A stretch of 58,126 bases of DNA, from positions 1-58,126 of the forward strand of contig CAILTK010000103.1 in assembly GCA_903837135.1 (NCBI GenBank), in the 5' to 3' direction. The stretch is from an uncultured Caulobacterales bacterium. GTDB lineage: Bacteria > Pseudomonadota > Alphaproteobacteria > Caulobacterales > Caulobacteraceae. A model generated the notes under the pieces. It made no database searches and had not been told where the DNA came from. It worked only from the letters and a program-made list of their open reading frames with translations. The position numbers and the translations under genes were made by a program. How positions within the stretch are numbered: position 1 is the stretch's first letter; every line of letters starts with the position of its first letter. Below are positions 1-8,906 of the stretch, piece after piece.

Positions 1-489
1 GCCGGGAAGGGGACCGACACCTTCTGGATCGAGAACGCGGCGGACGTCATCCTCAACGTGCCGGTGGGCAGCAAGGATCTGGTGCAGTCGACGGTGAGCT
101 ATCACCTGCCGGACAACGCCAGGACCCTGATGCTGGAGGGCAGCGCCAACATCGACGGCTGGGCCGGCAAGACCGATGCGACCGTGGTCGGCAATTCCGG
201 CGCCAATCACCTCTACGCCGGCGCCGGCGTCGACATCCTCACCGGCGGCGCGGGGAACGACACCTTCGTGTTCGGCCTCGGCAGCGGCAAGGCCACGGTC
301 ACCGACTTCGGCCAGAGCGGCGACCATGATGTGATCGACATCTCCGCCTACCTCCACGCCGGCTACACCGCTTCGGTCGTCAACGTCGGGGCGAACGCGG
401 TGATCTCGGTCTCGAACGGCGAGACGATCACCCTCCTGGGGGTCCAGGCGAGCAGCCTCACCCACACCACCGTCGGCTACATGCACTGA
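1..489 (+). CDS. RTX-type calcium-binding protein, C-terminal part (5' truncated)
   Basis: The frame is open from the first base, so only the last 162 residues are present. A glycine/aspartate nonapeptide of RTX type (GGAGNDTF) lies about 80 residues before the end. It is followed by VTDFG and a DVIDIS segment, the usual C-terminal cap of hemolysin-type calcium-binding repeats in type I secreted proteins. Such proteins fold outside the cell on binding calcium and carry an uncleaved C-terminal secretion signal. The enzymatic or adhesive N-terminus lies outside the window, so the specific role cannot be named. The gene converges on the next one. Confidence 0.8.
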   Translation, partial: AGKGTDTFWIENAADVILNVPVGSKDLVQSTVSYHLPDNARTLMLEGSANIDGWAGKTDATVVGNSGANHLYAGAGVDILTGGAGNDTFVFGLGSGKATVTDFGQSGDHDVIDISAYLHAGYTASVVNVGANAVISVSNGETITLLGVQASSLTHTTVGYMH

Positions 490-540
490 GGTCGTCGCGA
501 GCGCGGCGTCGTTCCCCGGCCGAAGCCAGACCGCCAGGCC

Positions 541-573
541 CCTTCCGGATCAGACCTCCTCAGGTCAGGAAGG
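541..573. terminator. Weak hairpin between convergent genes
   Basis: CCTTCC at 541-546 pairs with GGAAGG at 568-573, and GACCT at 553-557 pairs with AGGTC at 562-566. The nested stem sits between two converging genes and could act as a bidirectional terminator. There is no T-run and the inner bulge is asymmetric, so the call is weak. Confidence 0.25.
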
Positions 574-603
574 ATGCGGCCCGCGGGCGACGGGACGGCG
601 TCG

Positions 604-1938
604 CTATCGCGCGGCCGTATTGGCCCCGGCGCGCGCCAAGGTGACCGGGATCGGCGTATAGCCGGCGGCCTTCACCATGCACTGGCCCGTCTCCATCATC
701 CCATGCTCACCGAGACAGAAGATGTCTTCGTAATGCGGACGGGCGACCGACAGGCATTGAAACAGGTTGAGCTTGGCCATCTTCAGGCACTCCGCGCTCC
801 TGGCGTCCTGAAGCAGGGAGCCAAGATTTGGATCCTCGTCGCCTTGAAGCTGTCCGAGCGCGGCGAGCGCGGCGAGGGCCAGGGCCCGGGTCACCACCGG
901 CGACGCCGGCGCCTGGCCGTCGCCGCGCGTTTCGGCCAGCACCGCCCGGGTCAGTTCCGGCGCATCGTCGCCCTTCAGGTCGGCGCGCCTCGCGGAGGTC
1001 GCCTTGGTCGCCGCCAGCCTGCCGTCCGGGTCTGACACCTGGCTCTTGGACCACTCGGCGCGCTGGACGGTGTAGGCCGCCTGTTTGACGCTGGCGCCGG
1101 CGTTGACGAGGTCGGCGCCGTGGCGGCGCAGGGCGGTAGCGGCGCGCGCTGCGGCCAGGTCGGCGCCGCGGATGTTCAAGGCCCGTTCCGGATTGGCGGC
1201 CAATCGGGCGGCGAAGTCGGCGCCCAAATCTCCCTCGCGCAGGAGCGCCTGCGCGCCGCGGACAAAGCTCGGCTCCTGCAGGGCGGTCAGCGCCGCGTAG
1301 GCGACGGCGCCCTCCTGGAATTGATGCAGTTCGTAGGCCGCTCCGGTCCTGACCGCGTCGGCGACCGCCCGGCCCGACTTGAACCCCGAGTCGATCGCCC
1401 CCGCCCGCTTCACATAGTCGGCGTAGGCCTGCGCGGCCTCGATCAGCCGGTGCGGGAGGTGGGGCGAGGGGAGCGCCCTCTCAGCCGCCCAGGGCGCTGA
1501 CGCCGTCCTCACCGGAGGGGCTTGCGAGGCGACGGCCGGCGCCGCGTCGGGCTGGGGCGCCGAGGCGTAGCCCGCTCCGGGGTAGCCGGATCGCCCGGAG
1601 GACGGCCCGTAATATGATCGATAGTAGCGGTTCAACCAGGCCTGGTAGCGCGGGTCGGAGTAGCGCGGATCCTGAGAGCGGGGATCGGCTTGTCGATAGG
1701 CCGGATCGCCATAGCGCGAGTCGGAGTAGCGCGGATCGGAATACCGGCCGTCGCCGCCGTCCTGTTCGGCGGATGCCTGCGTCGGCGCCGGATAGCCGTA
1801 GCCCGAGGGATACGGGTAGGCCGGAGCGGGATAGCCGCCCTGCGCCGCCGCCGCGCCCGCCGCCAGCAAGGCGATGCTCGCCGCTCCGGCGCAAAGTCCG
1901 CTCATGCGGGTCCAGCCCGCCGCTTCGCCCGCCCGCAT
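604..1938 (-). CDS. Exported protein with Tyr/Asp/Pro repeats, unknown function
   Basis: 444 residues. A signal peptide-like stretch (residues 13-32, ending AAAAQ) is followed by a Pro/Tyr-rich segment. Residues 65-98 then carry degenerate RYSDP-type repeats (RYSDPRYSDSRYGDP and similar). The rest is Ala-rich, mostly helical, with four Cys in the last 70 residues. The start at 1938 is chosen because AGGGGG sits 5 bases upstream; the internal Met at 1905 has no clear ribosome binding site. I do not recognise the family. Export to periplasm or outer membrane is inferred from the N-terminus only. Confidence 0.7.
   Translation of the reverse strand: MRAGEAAGWTRMSGLCAGAASIALLAAGAAAAQGGYPAPAYPYPSGYGYPAPTQASAEQDGGDGRYSDPRYSDSRYGDPAYRQADPRSQDPRYSDPRYQAWLNRYYRSYYGPSSGRSGYPGAGYASAPQPDAAPAVASQAPPVRTASAPWAAERALPSPHLPHRLIEAAQAYADYVKRAGAIDSGFKSGRAVADAVRTGAAYELHQFQEGAVAYAALTALQEPSFVRGAQALLREGDLGADFAARLAANPERALNIRGADLAAARAATALRRHGADLVNAGASVKQAAYTVQRAEWSKSQVSDPDGRLAATKATSARRADLKGDDAPELTRAVLAETRGDGQAPASPVVTRALALAALAALGQLQGDEDPNLGSLLQDARSAECLKMAKLNLFQCLSVARPHYEDIFCLGEHGMMETGQCMVKAAGYTPIPVTLARAGANTAAR
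1645..1746 (-). repeat. Degenerate in-frame tandem repeat (RYSDP-type)
   Basis: About 100 bases encode repeated R/S-Y-x-D-P units (RYSDP, RYSDS, RYGDP, YRQADPR, SQDPR, YSDPR) in the exported protein at 604-1938. The units are imperfect at DNA level. Slippage-driven length variation is possible but not shown. Confidence 0.6.
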
Positions 1939-2179
1939 TCTCGCCCCCTGCGTAGTCCGGCTGTGGACTTATGTTTGCAAGGTATCTCCGATCGCCGCGC
2001 CGCGCAGCAACCACGCTTCGCCTGCGACCCCAGGACGCATCGAAAACTGAATCCGAGGTTCAGGTTAACCCGTCTGAACACCACCGATCCAATAAACAGC
2101 CAAGCTTGTGATGTCGCGGCGCGCTTCGAGACTTCGTTCACCCGCGCTTCAACGAGCGTTCAACTTGGGGAACGTCAGT

Positions 2180-3421
2180 TCAGAGATAGGATTCCGTCAT
2201 GGCGGCATAGACCAGGGTGCGCAACTCGCGACGGATCGGATAGGCCGACGACGGCAGAAGCTGCGTCATGAAGATCACGATCAGCTCCTCGCGGGGATCG
2301 ATCCAGAAGGCGGTGGACGCGGCGCCGCCCCAGAAGAACTCCCCCTTCGTCGACGGCGAGAGGGCCTTGGCGGGGTCCATGACCGTCGCGAATCCGAGGC
2401 CGAAACCGGTTCCCGCGTTGGAGGCTTCGCTGAACAGCGAGACCGACATCTCGGTCAGGTCCTTGCCGCCCGGCAGATGGTTGGAGGTCATCAGGGACAG
2501 GGTCTTGGGGCTGAGGAAGCGTTTCCCATTCAACTCTCCGCCGTTGATCAGCATGGTGCAGAATTTGAGATAGTCCGCGGTGGTGGAGACCAGACCGCCA
2601 CCGCCGGAAACGAAGACCGGGGGCCTGAGGTAAGGGCTGCTGGTGGGATCGTCCTGCAGAACCGGCCGTTCGCCGGGCGTGTACTGGTAGCAGGCGGCGA
2701 AGCGCTCCGCCTTGCTGTCGGGGACGAAGAAGTCCGTATCGACCATGCCGAGCGGGTCGATCAGCCGTTCCTTGAGCACGGTCTCGAACGGCTTGCCCTC
2801 TATCTTCTGGATCAGATAGCCGAGCACGTCGGTGGCGACCGAATAGTTCCAGCGTTCGCCGGGCGAGAACTCGAGCGGGAGCCCGGCTAGTTGGCCGATC
2901 GTCTCCTCCAGACCGGACGGCTTCACACCGAAGGTTCCGATCCCCTGTTTGCGATAGGCGGCGTCGACCTTGGTCCGCTCCTGAAAGCCGTAGGTCAGCC
3001 CCGAGGTATGGCGAAGCAGGTCGACCATCTGCATCGGCCGATCGACCGGCCTTGTGCGGAAGCTGTCCTTGACCGCGCTGGTGAAGACGGCGAGGTCCTT
3101 CCACTCGGGGATCAGCCGGTGCACCGGATCATCCAGCGCCACCTTGCCTTCCTCGACCAGCATCATGAACATCACCGAGGTCAGCGGCTTGGTCATCGAA
3201 TAGATGCGGAAGAGCGTGTTCTCCCGGGCCCGCTTGTCGCGCTCCACGTCGGCCTTACCGAGGACGCTGTTGTAGACGGTCTTGCCGCTCCGCGAGATCA
3301 GCACCGCCGAGCACGGCAGCCGTCCCGGAGCGATGTACCGCGCCTCCAGAAATTCCTCGATGCGGCGCAGGCGGTCGATGGACATGCCGGAATGATCGGA
3401 ACGGGAGCGTAGGGCCGCCAT
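2180..3421 (-). CDS. Serine hydrolase, class C beta-lactamase fold (esterase-like)
   Basis: 413 residues. The SxxK motif is Ser75-Met-Thr-Lys78 (YSMTKP), and the YxN-equivalent is Tyr193-Ser-Val in RWNYSV. Together they give the nucleophile and general base of the beta-lactamase/DD-peptidase superfamily (PF00144). YSV instead of YAN, and the length, resemble EstB-type esterases and related hydrolases rather than true AmpC. No signal peptide is evident, so a cytoplasmic esterase is more likely than a periplasmic beta-lactamase. Substrate unknown. It stands alone, facing away from the tRNA-Cys gene. Confidence 0.85.
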   Translation of the reverse strand: MAALRSRSDHSGMSIDRLRRIEEFLEARYIAPGRLPCSAVLISRSGKTVYNSVLGKADVERDKRARENTLFRIYSMTKPLTSVMFMMLVEEGKVALDDPVHRLIPEWKDLAVFTSAVKDSFRTRPVDRPMQMVDLLRHTSGLTYGFQERTKVDAAYRKQGIGTFGVKPSGLEETIGQLAGLPLEFSPGERWNYSVATDVLGYLIQKIEGKPFETVLKERLIDPLGMVDTDFFVPDSKAERFAACYQYTPGERPVLQDDPTSSPYLRPPVFVSGGGGLVSTTADYLKFCTMLINGGELNGKRFLSPKTLSLMTSNHLPGGKDLTEMSVSLFSEASNAGTGFGLGFATVMDPAKALSPSTKGEFFWGGAASTAFWIDPREELIVIFMTQLLPSSAYPIRRELRTLVYAAMTESYL

Positions 3422-3543
3422 AGGACTTCCTCGTGGACGAACGGGTCCTGGCGACTGTGCGCGAGGAGCCGGATCGGCGGCAAGGTTTTGTTGACCGTGT
3501 TCGAAAACCTCGCCTCAACCGTTCCCGCTTACCCTTCTCGGAC

Positions 3544-3618
3544 GGCCCAGTGGCGGAGCGGCGACGCGCCGGACTGCAAATCCGGAAACCCTGGTTCGAC
3601 TCCAGGCAAGGGCCTCCA
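3544..3618 (+). tRNA. tRNA-Cys (GCA), irregular acceptor stem
   Basis: The anticodon arm is perfect (CCGGA, loop CTGCAAA, TCCGG), giving anticodon GCA at 3576-3578. The T arm is perfect (CCTGG, TTCGACT, CCAGG). The D arm is of tRNA-Cys type, U discriminator and CCA are encoded. The 5' strand of the acceptor is GGCCCAG, but eight bases (CAAGGGCC) separate the T arm from the discriminator instead of seven. Five pairs form, then there is an A against AA internal loop. It is either a functional tRNA with a bulge, a degenerate copy, or a one-base sequence error. Confidence 0.8.
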
Positions 3619-3708
3619 CCCTCTCTTCCTCACGACGGCGGTCTCGGCGCGCCCGCGCCGCGGTATGCGTCATGCATGGCCGGGCCGCCTGTCCTGAGGA
3701 GGGACGCC

Positions 3709-4851
3709 ATGCTGACAGCGGAAACCGTCCGACCTTCGGACCTTGGGCCAAGAGACCTCGCCGCCTGGGCGGCGCTGCGCGACTCGGCGGAGGCGTTCCA
3801 GTCTCCCTTGCTCGGACCCGATTTCGCCCGGGCGGTCGGGCGCGTTCGCTCGGACGCCGCCGTGGCCGTGATCCGCCGCGACGGCCGGGCGATCGGCTTC
3901 CTGCCGCATCACCGGCGGCCCGGCGGCCTCGCGCGTCCGATCGGCGCGCCCCTGTCGGATTATCACGCGCTGATCGCCGAGCCCGGCCTGAGCGGCCTGG
4001 AGGCGATGCGGCTCGGCGGGCTCCGCGAGTATCGGTTCTCCGGCCTGATCGATCCGCACGGCGCCTTTCCGCGCGCCTCCGGGTCCACCGCGCTGGTCGA
4101 CGCGCACGCCATCGCCATCGGCCCGGGAGCGGACGCCGGCGCCGAGCACCTCGAGACCCTGCGCTCGGCCAGCGCTAAACGCTTCAAGAACCTGCGCCGG
4201 ATCGACCACAAGCTCGAACGGGAGATGGGCCCGGTCGCCCTCGTCGGCCCTGATCGGGATCCGGCGGTCTTCGCCGCCCTCATGAGCTGGAAGCGGGCCC
4301 AGTTCCGGCGCACCGGGCTGACCGACGTCTTCGCCGCCGAGTGGATCCATCGCCTGGTGCGCCGACTGTTCGACGACGGCGAAGGACGCCTGTCCGGCCT
4401 GATGATCACGCTCCAGGTTTCGGGGCGGCCCGCCGCCGCGCACTTCGGCGTGCGCGAAGGCGACCGTTACCACCCCTGGATAGCGTCCCACGACCCGGCG
4501 CTCGACGCCTATTCTCCCGGCCAGGTGTTCCTCTGGCGCGCGATCGAAGCCATGCCCGCGCTCGGCCTGCGCTGGTACGACCTGGCCGCCGGCCACGACC
4601 ACTACAAGATCCCCTACGCCTCGCGCACGCTGCAGCTGGCGGAGGGCCGGCTGCGCACCGTCCCCGGGCTGGACGCGGAGGCCTGGCGACTGGCGGAGAC
4701 GGTGTTCGGCGTCGGCGGGGTCTCGCGGGCGCGCCGGCGGCTCGACCAGATCGCCGCCGTGGAGCTGACCTTCGAGGGTCGGCTGCGCAGCATGGTCGAG
4801 GCGGTCGCCACGCATGGCCGCCGCGAAGCCTCGCGGCCGCTCCGGAGCTGA
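3709..4851 (+). CDS. CelD/BcsL-type GNAT acetyltransferase
   Basis: 380 residues. It resembles the CelD/BcsL family, GNAT-fold proteins of the FemAB superfamily linked to polysaccharide biosynthesis. The C-terminal GNAT-like half has a W-x-SHDP segment and a YDLAAGHDHYKIPYA segment typical of the family. HfsK, the holdfast acetyltransferase of Caulobacter, belongs to the same group, but orthology is not claimed. The ATG at 3709 is chosen because GAGGAGGG lies about 6 bases upstream; the frame extends back through the tRNA, which is not coding. The next gene starts 5 bases after the stop, so an operon is likely. Probable role: acetyl transfer to a surface glycan or its lipid-linked precursor. 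Confidence 0.75.
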   Translation: MLTAETVRPSDLGPRDLAAWAALRDSAEAFQSPLLGPDFARAVGRVRSDAAVAVIRRDGRAIGFLPHHRRPGGLARPIGAPLSDYHALIAEPGLSGLEAMRLGGLREYRFSGLIDPHGAFPRASGSTALVDAHAIAIGPGADAGAEHLETLRSASAKRFKNLRRIDHKLEREMGPVALVGPDRDPAVFAALMSWKRAQFRRTGLTDVFAAEWIHRLVRRLFDDGEGRLSGLMITLQVSGRPAAAHFGVREGDRYHPWIASHDPALDAYSPGQVFLWRAIEAMPALGLRWYDLAAGHDHYKIPYASRTLQLAEGRLRTVPGLDAEAWRLAETVFGVGGVSRARRRLDQIAAVELTFEGRLRSMVEAVATHGRREASRPLRS

Positions 4852-4856
4852 CGCGC

Positions 4857-5909
4857 GTGTCCTCGCCCGTCGTCTCCATCGTCATCCCCACCCTGCGACG
4901 GCCGGAGGCCCTGGCGTCCGCGGCGGCGTCCGCGCTGATCCAGGCGCTCGCCCTCGACGAGGAGCTGGGCGCCGAGCTGCTGGTGGTCGACAACGACCCC
5001 GGCCGGTCCGCCGAACTCCAGGTCCAGGCCCTGGCGCGGGGCGCGCCCATGCCGGTCCGTTATATCCACGCGGCGGAGCCCGGCGTTGCCAACGCCCGCA
5101 ACGCCGGCGTCGCCGCCGCCCGCGGCGCCTTCATCGCCTTTCTCGACGACGACGAGATCGCCCCGCCGGGCTGGCTTCGCGCCCTGATCGAGACGCAGCG
5201 TCGGTTCGCCGCCGACGCGGTGTTCGGCCCTGTGCGCGCCAGGTTGCCTGACGGCCCGCTCGAACACCGCGACTATCTCGCCGGCTTCTTCTCCCGCACC
5301 GGCTCTGACCAGGCGCGGCTGATCGCCGACGGTCCCGGATGCGGCGACAGCCTGGTGCGCAAGGCCGCCCTGCCCCACCCCGGCGAACCGTTCTCCTCCG
5401 CCCGCAACGCCATAGGCGGCGAAGACGACCTGATGTTCGCGGCGATGAAGGCGTCGGGCGCGCGCTTCGCCTGGGCGCCGGAGGCGTGGGTGTGGGAGGT
5501 TCCCGAACCGTCCCGCCTGACCCTGGCCTACACCCTGCGCCGGGCCTTCAGCTTCGGTCAGGGACCTTGCTCACAGGCCGCCGCGACGGGCGGCATGCAC
5601 TGGGCGCTGGTCGCGCCGTGGATGTTCGTCGGCCTCGTCCAGGCCCTCTACCATGGCGCACAGGCGCTGGCGGCCCTGGCGACGGGCTCGCCCCGCCGCG
5701 CCTTCGCCCTCGATCGCGCGGCGCGAGGTCTGGGCAAGGTGTTCTGGTTCCCCCCGTTCAAGATCAGCTTCTATGGTCGGGCCGCGTTGGCGGCGCCGCC
5801 CTCGGATCAGTCGAAAGGAGCGTCCCATGGGCGTCGTCACCCGCTGGACCCCGGCGCAGGCGAAGGCCTTCGGCCACGCCAATCTGAAGCTCGGCCACGC
5901 CCTTCATGA
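4857..5909 (+). CDS. Family 2 glycosyltransferase
   Basis: 350 residues with a GT-A fold. The N-terminus VSIVIPTLRRPEAL is followed by the nucleotide-sugar region VVDNDPG, the ANARNAG motif and the DDDE metal-binding motif near residue 97. GGEDDLMF further on fits an acceptor/base region. A hydrophobic stretch (WALVAPWMFVGLVQALYHG) suggests membrane association. The GTG start lies 5 bases after the acetyltransferase stop; no later ATG keeps the IVIPT motif. The last 28 codons overlap the next gene by 83 bases and look Arg/Pro-rich, as expected for read-through of an alternate frame. Sugar and acceptor unknown. Confidence 0.8.
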   Translation: MSSPVVSIVIPTLRRPEALASAAASALIQALALDEELGAELLVVDNDPGRSAELQVQALARGAPMPVRYIHAAEPGVANARNAGVAAARGAFIAFLDDDEIAPPGWLRALIETQRRFAADAVFGPVRARLPDGPLEHRDYLAGFFSRTGSDQARLIADGPGCGDSLVRKAALPHPGEPFSSARNAIGGEDDLMFAAMKASGARFAWAPEAWVWEVPEPSRLTLAYTLRRAFSFGQGPCSQAAATGGMHWALVAPWMFVGLVQALYHGAQALAALATGSPRRAFALDRAARGLGKVFWFPPFKISFYGRAALAAPPSDQSKGASHGRRHPLDPGAGEGLRPRQSEARPRPS

Positions 5910-6738
5910 GCGCCCGCAATTCTCCGACGCGGGGCTGAGCGCCGTTCTCGACCGTTATCCCCGCGACCGGCTCGGTGTCTTCACCATGGGCGACGATCCG
6001 GTCGCCTGGCGCACCTGGCGGCGCGGCGCGGCGCCGGACCTGAGCGGCGCGGAACTGTTGGAGGCGGTCCGGCAGGGCCGGATCTGGCTGAACCTGCGCG
6101 CGGTGAACGACCACGACCCCGTCTATCAGGCGCTGTCGGACGAGATCTTCGCCGACGTCGAACAGGCGACCGGCCAGCGGACCTTCCGCCGCGACGTCGG
6201 CCTGCTGATCTCTTCGCCTTCGGTGCAGGTGTTCTACCACCTCGACACGCCGCTGGTGATGCTGTGGCAGCTGCGCGGGACCAAGACGGTCTGGCTCTAT
6301 CCGCCGCGGGCTCCCTATGTGGACGACGTCCAGCTCGAGCGGATCGTGCTCAAGGAAACGGCCGAACAGTTCGACTACGACCCGGCGTGGGACGCCGGCG
6401 CCGAGCGGGTGATGCTCGAGCCCGGCGCCATGGCGACTTGGCCGCAGAACGCGCCGCATCGGATCGAGAACGGGCCGATGTTGAACGTCTCGCTGTCGAT
6501 CGAATTCATGACCCCCGCCGCCCTCCTGCGCGCCAATGTGCTCTACGCCAACGGCATGCTGCGCAGGACCTTCGGGGCCAGGCCGCAGATCCAGGCCGCG
6601 CCCGATCCCAGGGCCTTCGCCAAACTGGGCGCCGCCCGGGCCTGGAAGGCGCTTCGCCCCGGCGAGCGCGGCCGCGATCCCCTGCCGGCGACCTTCAGCC
6701 TGGTGAGCGGCGCGCCGGGCGTGATCACGGCGCTGTGA
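5827..6738 (+). CDS. JmjC/cupin-like putative Fe(II)/2-oxoglutarate dioxygenase
   Basis: 303 residues. His138-x-Asp140 in FYHLDTP and His211 in NAPHRIENG form the HxD...H facial triad of Fe(II)/2-oxoglutarate enzymes. Lys153 in GTKTVWLYP is where JmjC and cupin_8 proteins bind 2-oxoglutarate. The start has AAGGAG 8 bases upstream. The gene overlaps the end of the glycosyltransferase gene and closes the three-gene cassette. Family members hydroxylate proteins or small molecules. Here a role in surface glycan or glycopeptide modification is inferred from context only. It could also be a catalytically inactive cupin. Confidence 0.7.
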   Translation: MGVVTRWTPAQAKAFGHANLKLGHALHERPQFSDAGLSAVLDRYPRDRLGVFTMGDDPVAWRTWRRGAAPDLSGAELLEAVRQGRIWLNLRAVNDHDPVYQALSDEIFADVEQATGQRTFRRDVGLLISSPSVQVFYHLDTPLVMLWQLRGTKTVWLYPPRAPYVDDVQLERIVLKETAEQFDYDPAWDAGAERVMLEPGAMATWPQNAPHRIENGPMLNVSLSIEFMTPAALLRANVLYANGMLRRTFGARPQIQAAPDPRAFAKLGAARAWKALRPGERGRDPLPATFSLVSGAPGVITAL

Positions 6739-6759
6739 TCTCAGACGCTCTGGCGCGCC

Positions 6760-8823
6760 TCAGCCGATCCAGCGCTTCAGCCAGGCCTCGACGGTGTCGT
6801 GCCACATCAGCGAGTTGGCCGGCTTCAGCACCCAGTGGTTCTCGTCCGGAAAGGTCAGGAACTCGCTCTCGATCCCCTTGCGCTGCAGGGCGGTGAAGGC
6901 GCCGATCCCCTGGTCGATCGGGATGCGGAAATCCTTCTCCGAGTGGATCACCAGCATGGGCGTGGTCCAGTCGGCCACGTGGTCGATCGGGTTGAAGCGC
7001 TCGTAGTTGGCCGGGTTTCGCCAGACCGTCGTTCCGCCGTTGTCCCATTCCGAGAACCACAGCTCCTCGGTGGCGTAGCCCATGATCCGGTTGTCGAACA
7101 CGCCGTCGTGGCTGATCTGGCACTTCCACGGCTGGCTCCAGACCCCGGCCATCCAGTAGGTCATGAAGCCGCCGTAGCTGGCGCCGGCCTCGCAGGCGCG
7201 GGAGGCGTCGATCCACGGCGCCTTGGCCTGGGCGGCGGCCCAGCCCTTCTGCAGGTCCTCCAGCGGCCGGTCGCCCCAGTGATCCGAGATGGCGTCGGTG
7301 AAGGCCTGGCCGTACCCGGTCGAGCCGTGGAAATCGACCATCACCACGCCATAGCCCCAGCCGGCCCAGACCTGCGGATTCCAGCGGGACGACCAGCTGT
7401 CCTCCCAGGAGCCCTGCGGTCCGCCGTGCACCCAGAACACGGTGGGAAATTTCGCGCCTGGCGTCCAGCCATGCGGCTTCATGATCCAGCCGTGCACCGT
7501 CTCGTTGTTCCAGCCGGCGAAGCTGAAGCTCTCGTAGGGCGACATCTCCACCCCCCGCAGCGCCGCCTCGCCGACGTGGGTCAGCTGCACCGGCGCGCCG
7601 CCCGGCCTCATCACATAGATCTGCGGCGGTCCGGCCAGGGTGTCGCGCGTAAAGGTCAGGACGTCGCCGTCCGGCGTGCGGGCGAGGTCGAAGGCGCCCA
7701 CATGGCCCTTGCCGGTCAGCGGCGTCGTCGCACCGCTCGCCAGGTCCATGCGGAAGATGCGGACGTTCTGGACGTCGTCGGCCTCCACGTAGAGGCTCTT
7801 GGCGTCGCCGGCGAAGGCGATCTGGTCGGCGGAGCGATCCCAGGCCGCATCGATCTCGCGGCTGGTCCGGGTCGCGTCGGAATAGAGGATCACGCCGAAG
7901 CGGTCGGCCTCGAATCCCGGCCGCTTCATGGCCCGGTGCGCCGCCAGGCGTCCGTCCGGCGAAAACGCCGGGGCGGCGTCCCAGGCCTTGTTGTCGGCGG
8001 TGATGTCGTACGGCGCCGCGGAACCGGTCAGGGGCACGCTCCACAGGTCGAAGTTGGTCGACCAGGGCTCGGTCCGGCCCGCGAGACGGGCGGAGAAGAC
8101 CAGGCTCCTGGAGTCGGGCGTGATGACAAAGTCGCCGTCGTCGCCGAACGGCTTGGAGGGGACGTCGCCGTCGAAGCCCTGGGTCAGCGCCACCGGGTCT
8201 CCGGTCGCCTTGCCGTCGGACCCCAGGGCCAGGGCGAACAGATGATTTCGGGTGTGGTCGCTCCAGGTGTCCCAATGGCGCACGAACAGATGATCGTAGA
8301 GCGTGCCCGACGAGGTCTTCGCCGCCTTCTCCGCGAGGCTCCGCCTGATCTCCGTCAGGGTCTCCTGGCCGGGTATCACCGCCATGGACACCACGATGGT
8401 GCGGCCGTCGGGCGACAGGCGGAAGGCGCCGACATCGGTCGGCAGGTCGGTCACCTGCTGCGGCGGCCGCTCCGGATGGACGGCGCTGATGCTCCAGACC
8501 TGGTCGGCGGCGCCGGCCGGGGCGATGAAGAAGACGTGCTCGCCGTCCGGCGCCCAGCGGGCGGCGGCGCCCCTGGCCAGCTTCACCGGCGCCTCCGTCC
8601 CGCCGGTCGCCACCTTCATGATCGCATGATCGCGGCCGGCTCCCCTGGCGTTGAGCGTGGCCAGGTCATAGACCACCCATCTGCCGTCGGGCGAAATCCG
8701 CGGGTCGGAGACGCGGTCGAGCGCGACCAGGTCCTTCTGGGTGAAGGGCCGGGCGGCGGCCGGCGACGCGACGACGCCGGACAGGGCGAACACCGCGGCG
8801 GCGGCGGCAAACAGGCGGATCAT
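6760..8823 (-). CDS. Exported S9-family prolyl oligopeptidase-like peptidase
   Basis: 687 residues. A signal peptide (RLFAAAAAVFALSG...SPAAARP) precedes a beta-propeller with WAPDGEHVFF and SPDGRxI blade motifs. The C-terminal alpha/beta-hydrolase domain follows. The nucleophile is Ser549 in GASYGGF, with Asp in HSEKDFRIP and His in ENHWVL. The family comprises dipeptidyl and acylaminoacyl peptidases that cut short peptides, here in the periplasm. The start at 8823 is used because an upstream Met at 8874 would bury the signal peptide. Monocistronic, divergent from the sdpR-like gene. Confidence 0.9.
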   Translation of the reverse strand: MIRLFAAAAAVFALSGVVASPAAARPFTQKDLVALDRVSDPRISPDGRWVVYDLATLNARGAGRDHAIMKVATGGTEAPVKLARGAAARWAPDGEHVFFIAPAGAADQVWSISAVHPERPPQQVTDLPTDVGAFRLSPDGRTIVVSMAVIPGQETLTEIRRSLAEKAAKTSSGTLYDHLFVRHWDTWSDHTRNHLFALALGSDGKATGDPVALTQGFDGDVPSKPFGDDGDFVITPDSRSLVFSARLAGRTEPWSTNFDLWSVPLTGSAAPYDITADNKAWDAAPAFSPDGRLAAHRAMKRPGFEADRFGVILYSDATRTSREIDAAWDRSADQIAFAGDAKSLYVEADDVQNVRIFRMDLASGATTPLTGKGHVGAFDLARTPDGDVLTFTRDTLAGPPQIYVMRPGGAPVQLTHVGEAALRGVEMSPYESFSFAGWNNETVHGWIMKPHGWTPGAKFPTVFWVHGGPQGSWEDSWSSRWNPQVWAGWGYGVVMVDFHGSTGYGQAFTDAISDHWGDRPLEDLQKGWAAAQAKAPWIDASRACEAGASYGGFMTYWMAGVWSQPWKCQISHDGVFDNRIMGYATEELWFSEWDNGGTTVWRNPANYERFNPIDHVADWTTPMLVIHSEKDFRIPIDQGIGAFTALQRKGIESEFLTFPDENHWVLKPANSLMWHDTVEAWLKRWIG

Positions 8824-8906
8824 GAACTTGCTCCCGAACCCGCCTTGGGTAAGCCAAGCCGGACACCGGCTCAAGCGACCGGCCTTGCCCGGCCGGGCGA
8901 CGCGTG

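Noticed and set aside
3433-3708. N-terminal extension of the acetyltransferase frame
   Set aside because: It reads through tRNA-Cys; the ATG at 3709 has a strong ribosome binding site.
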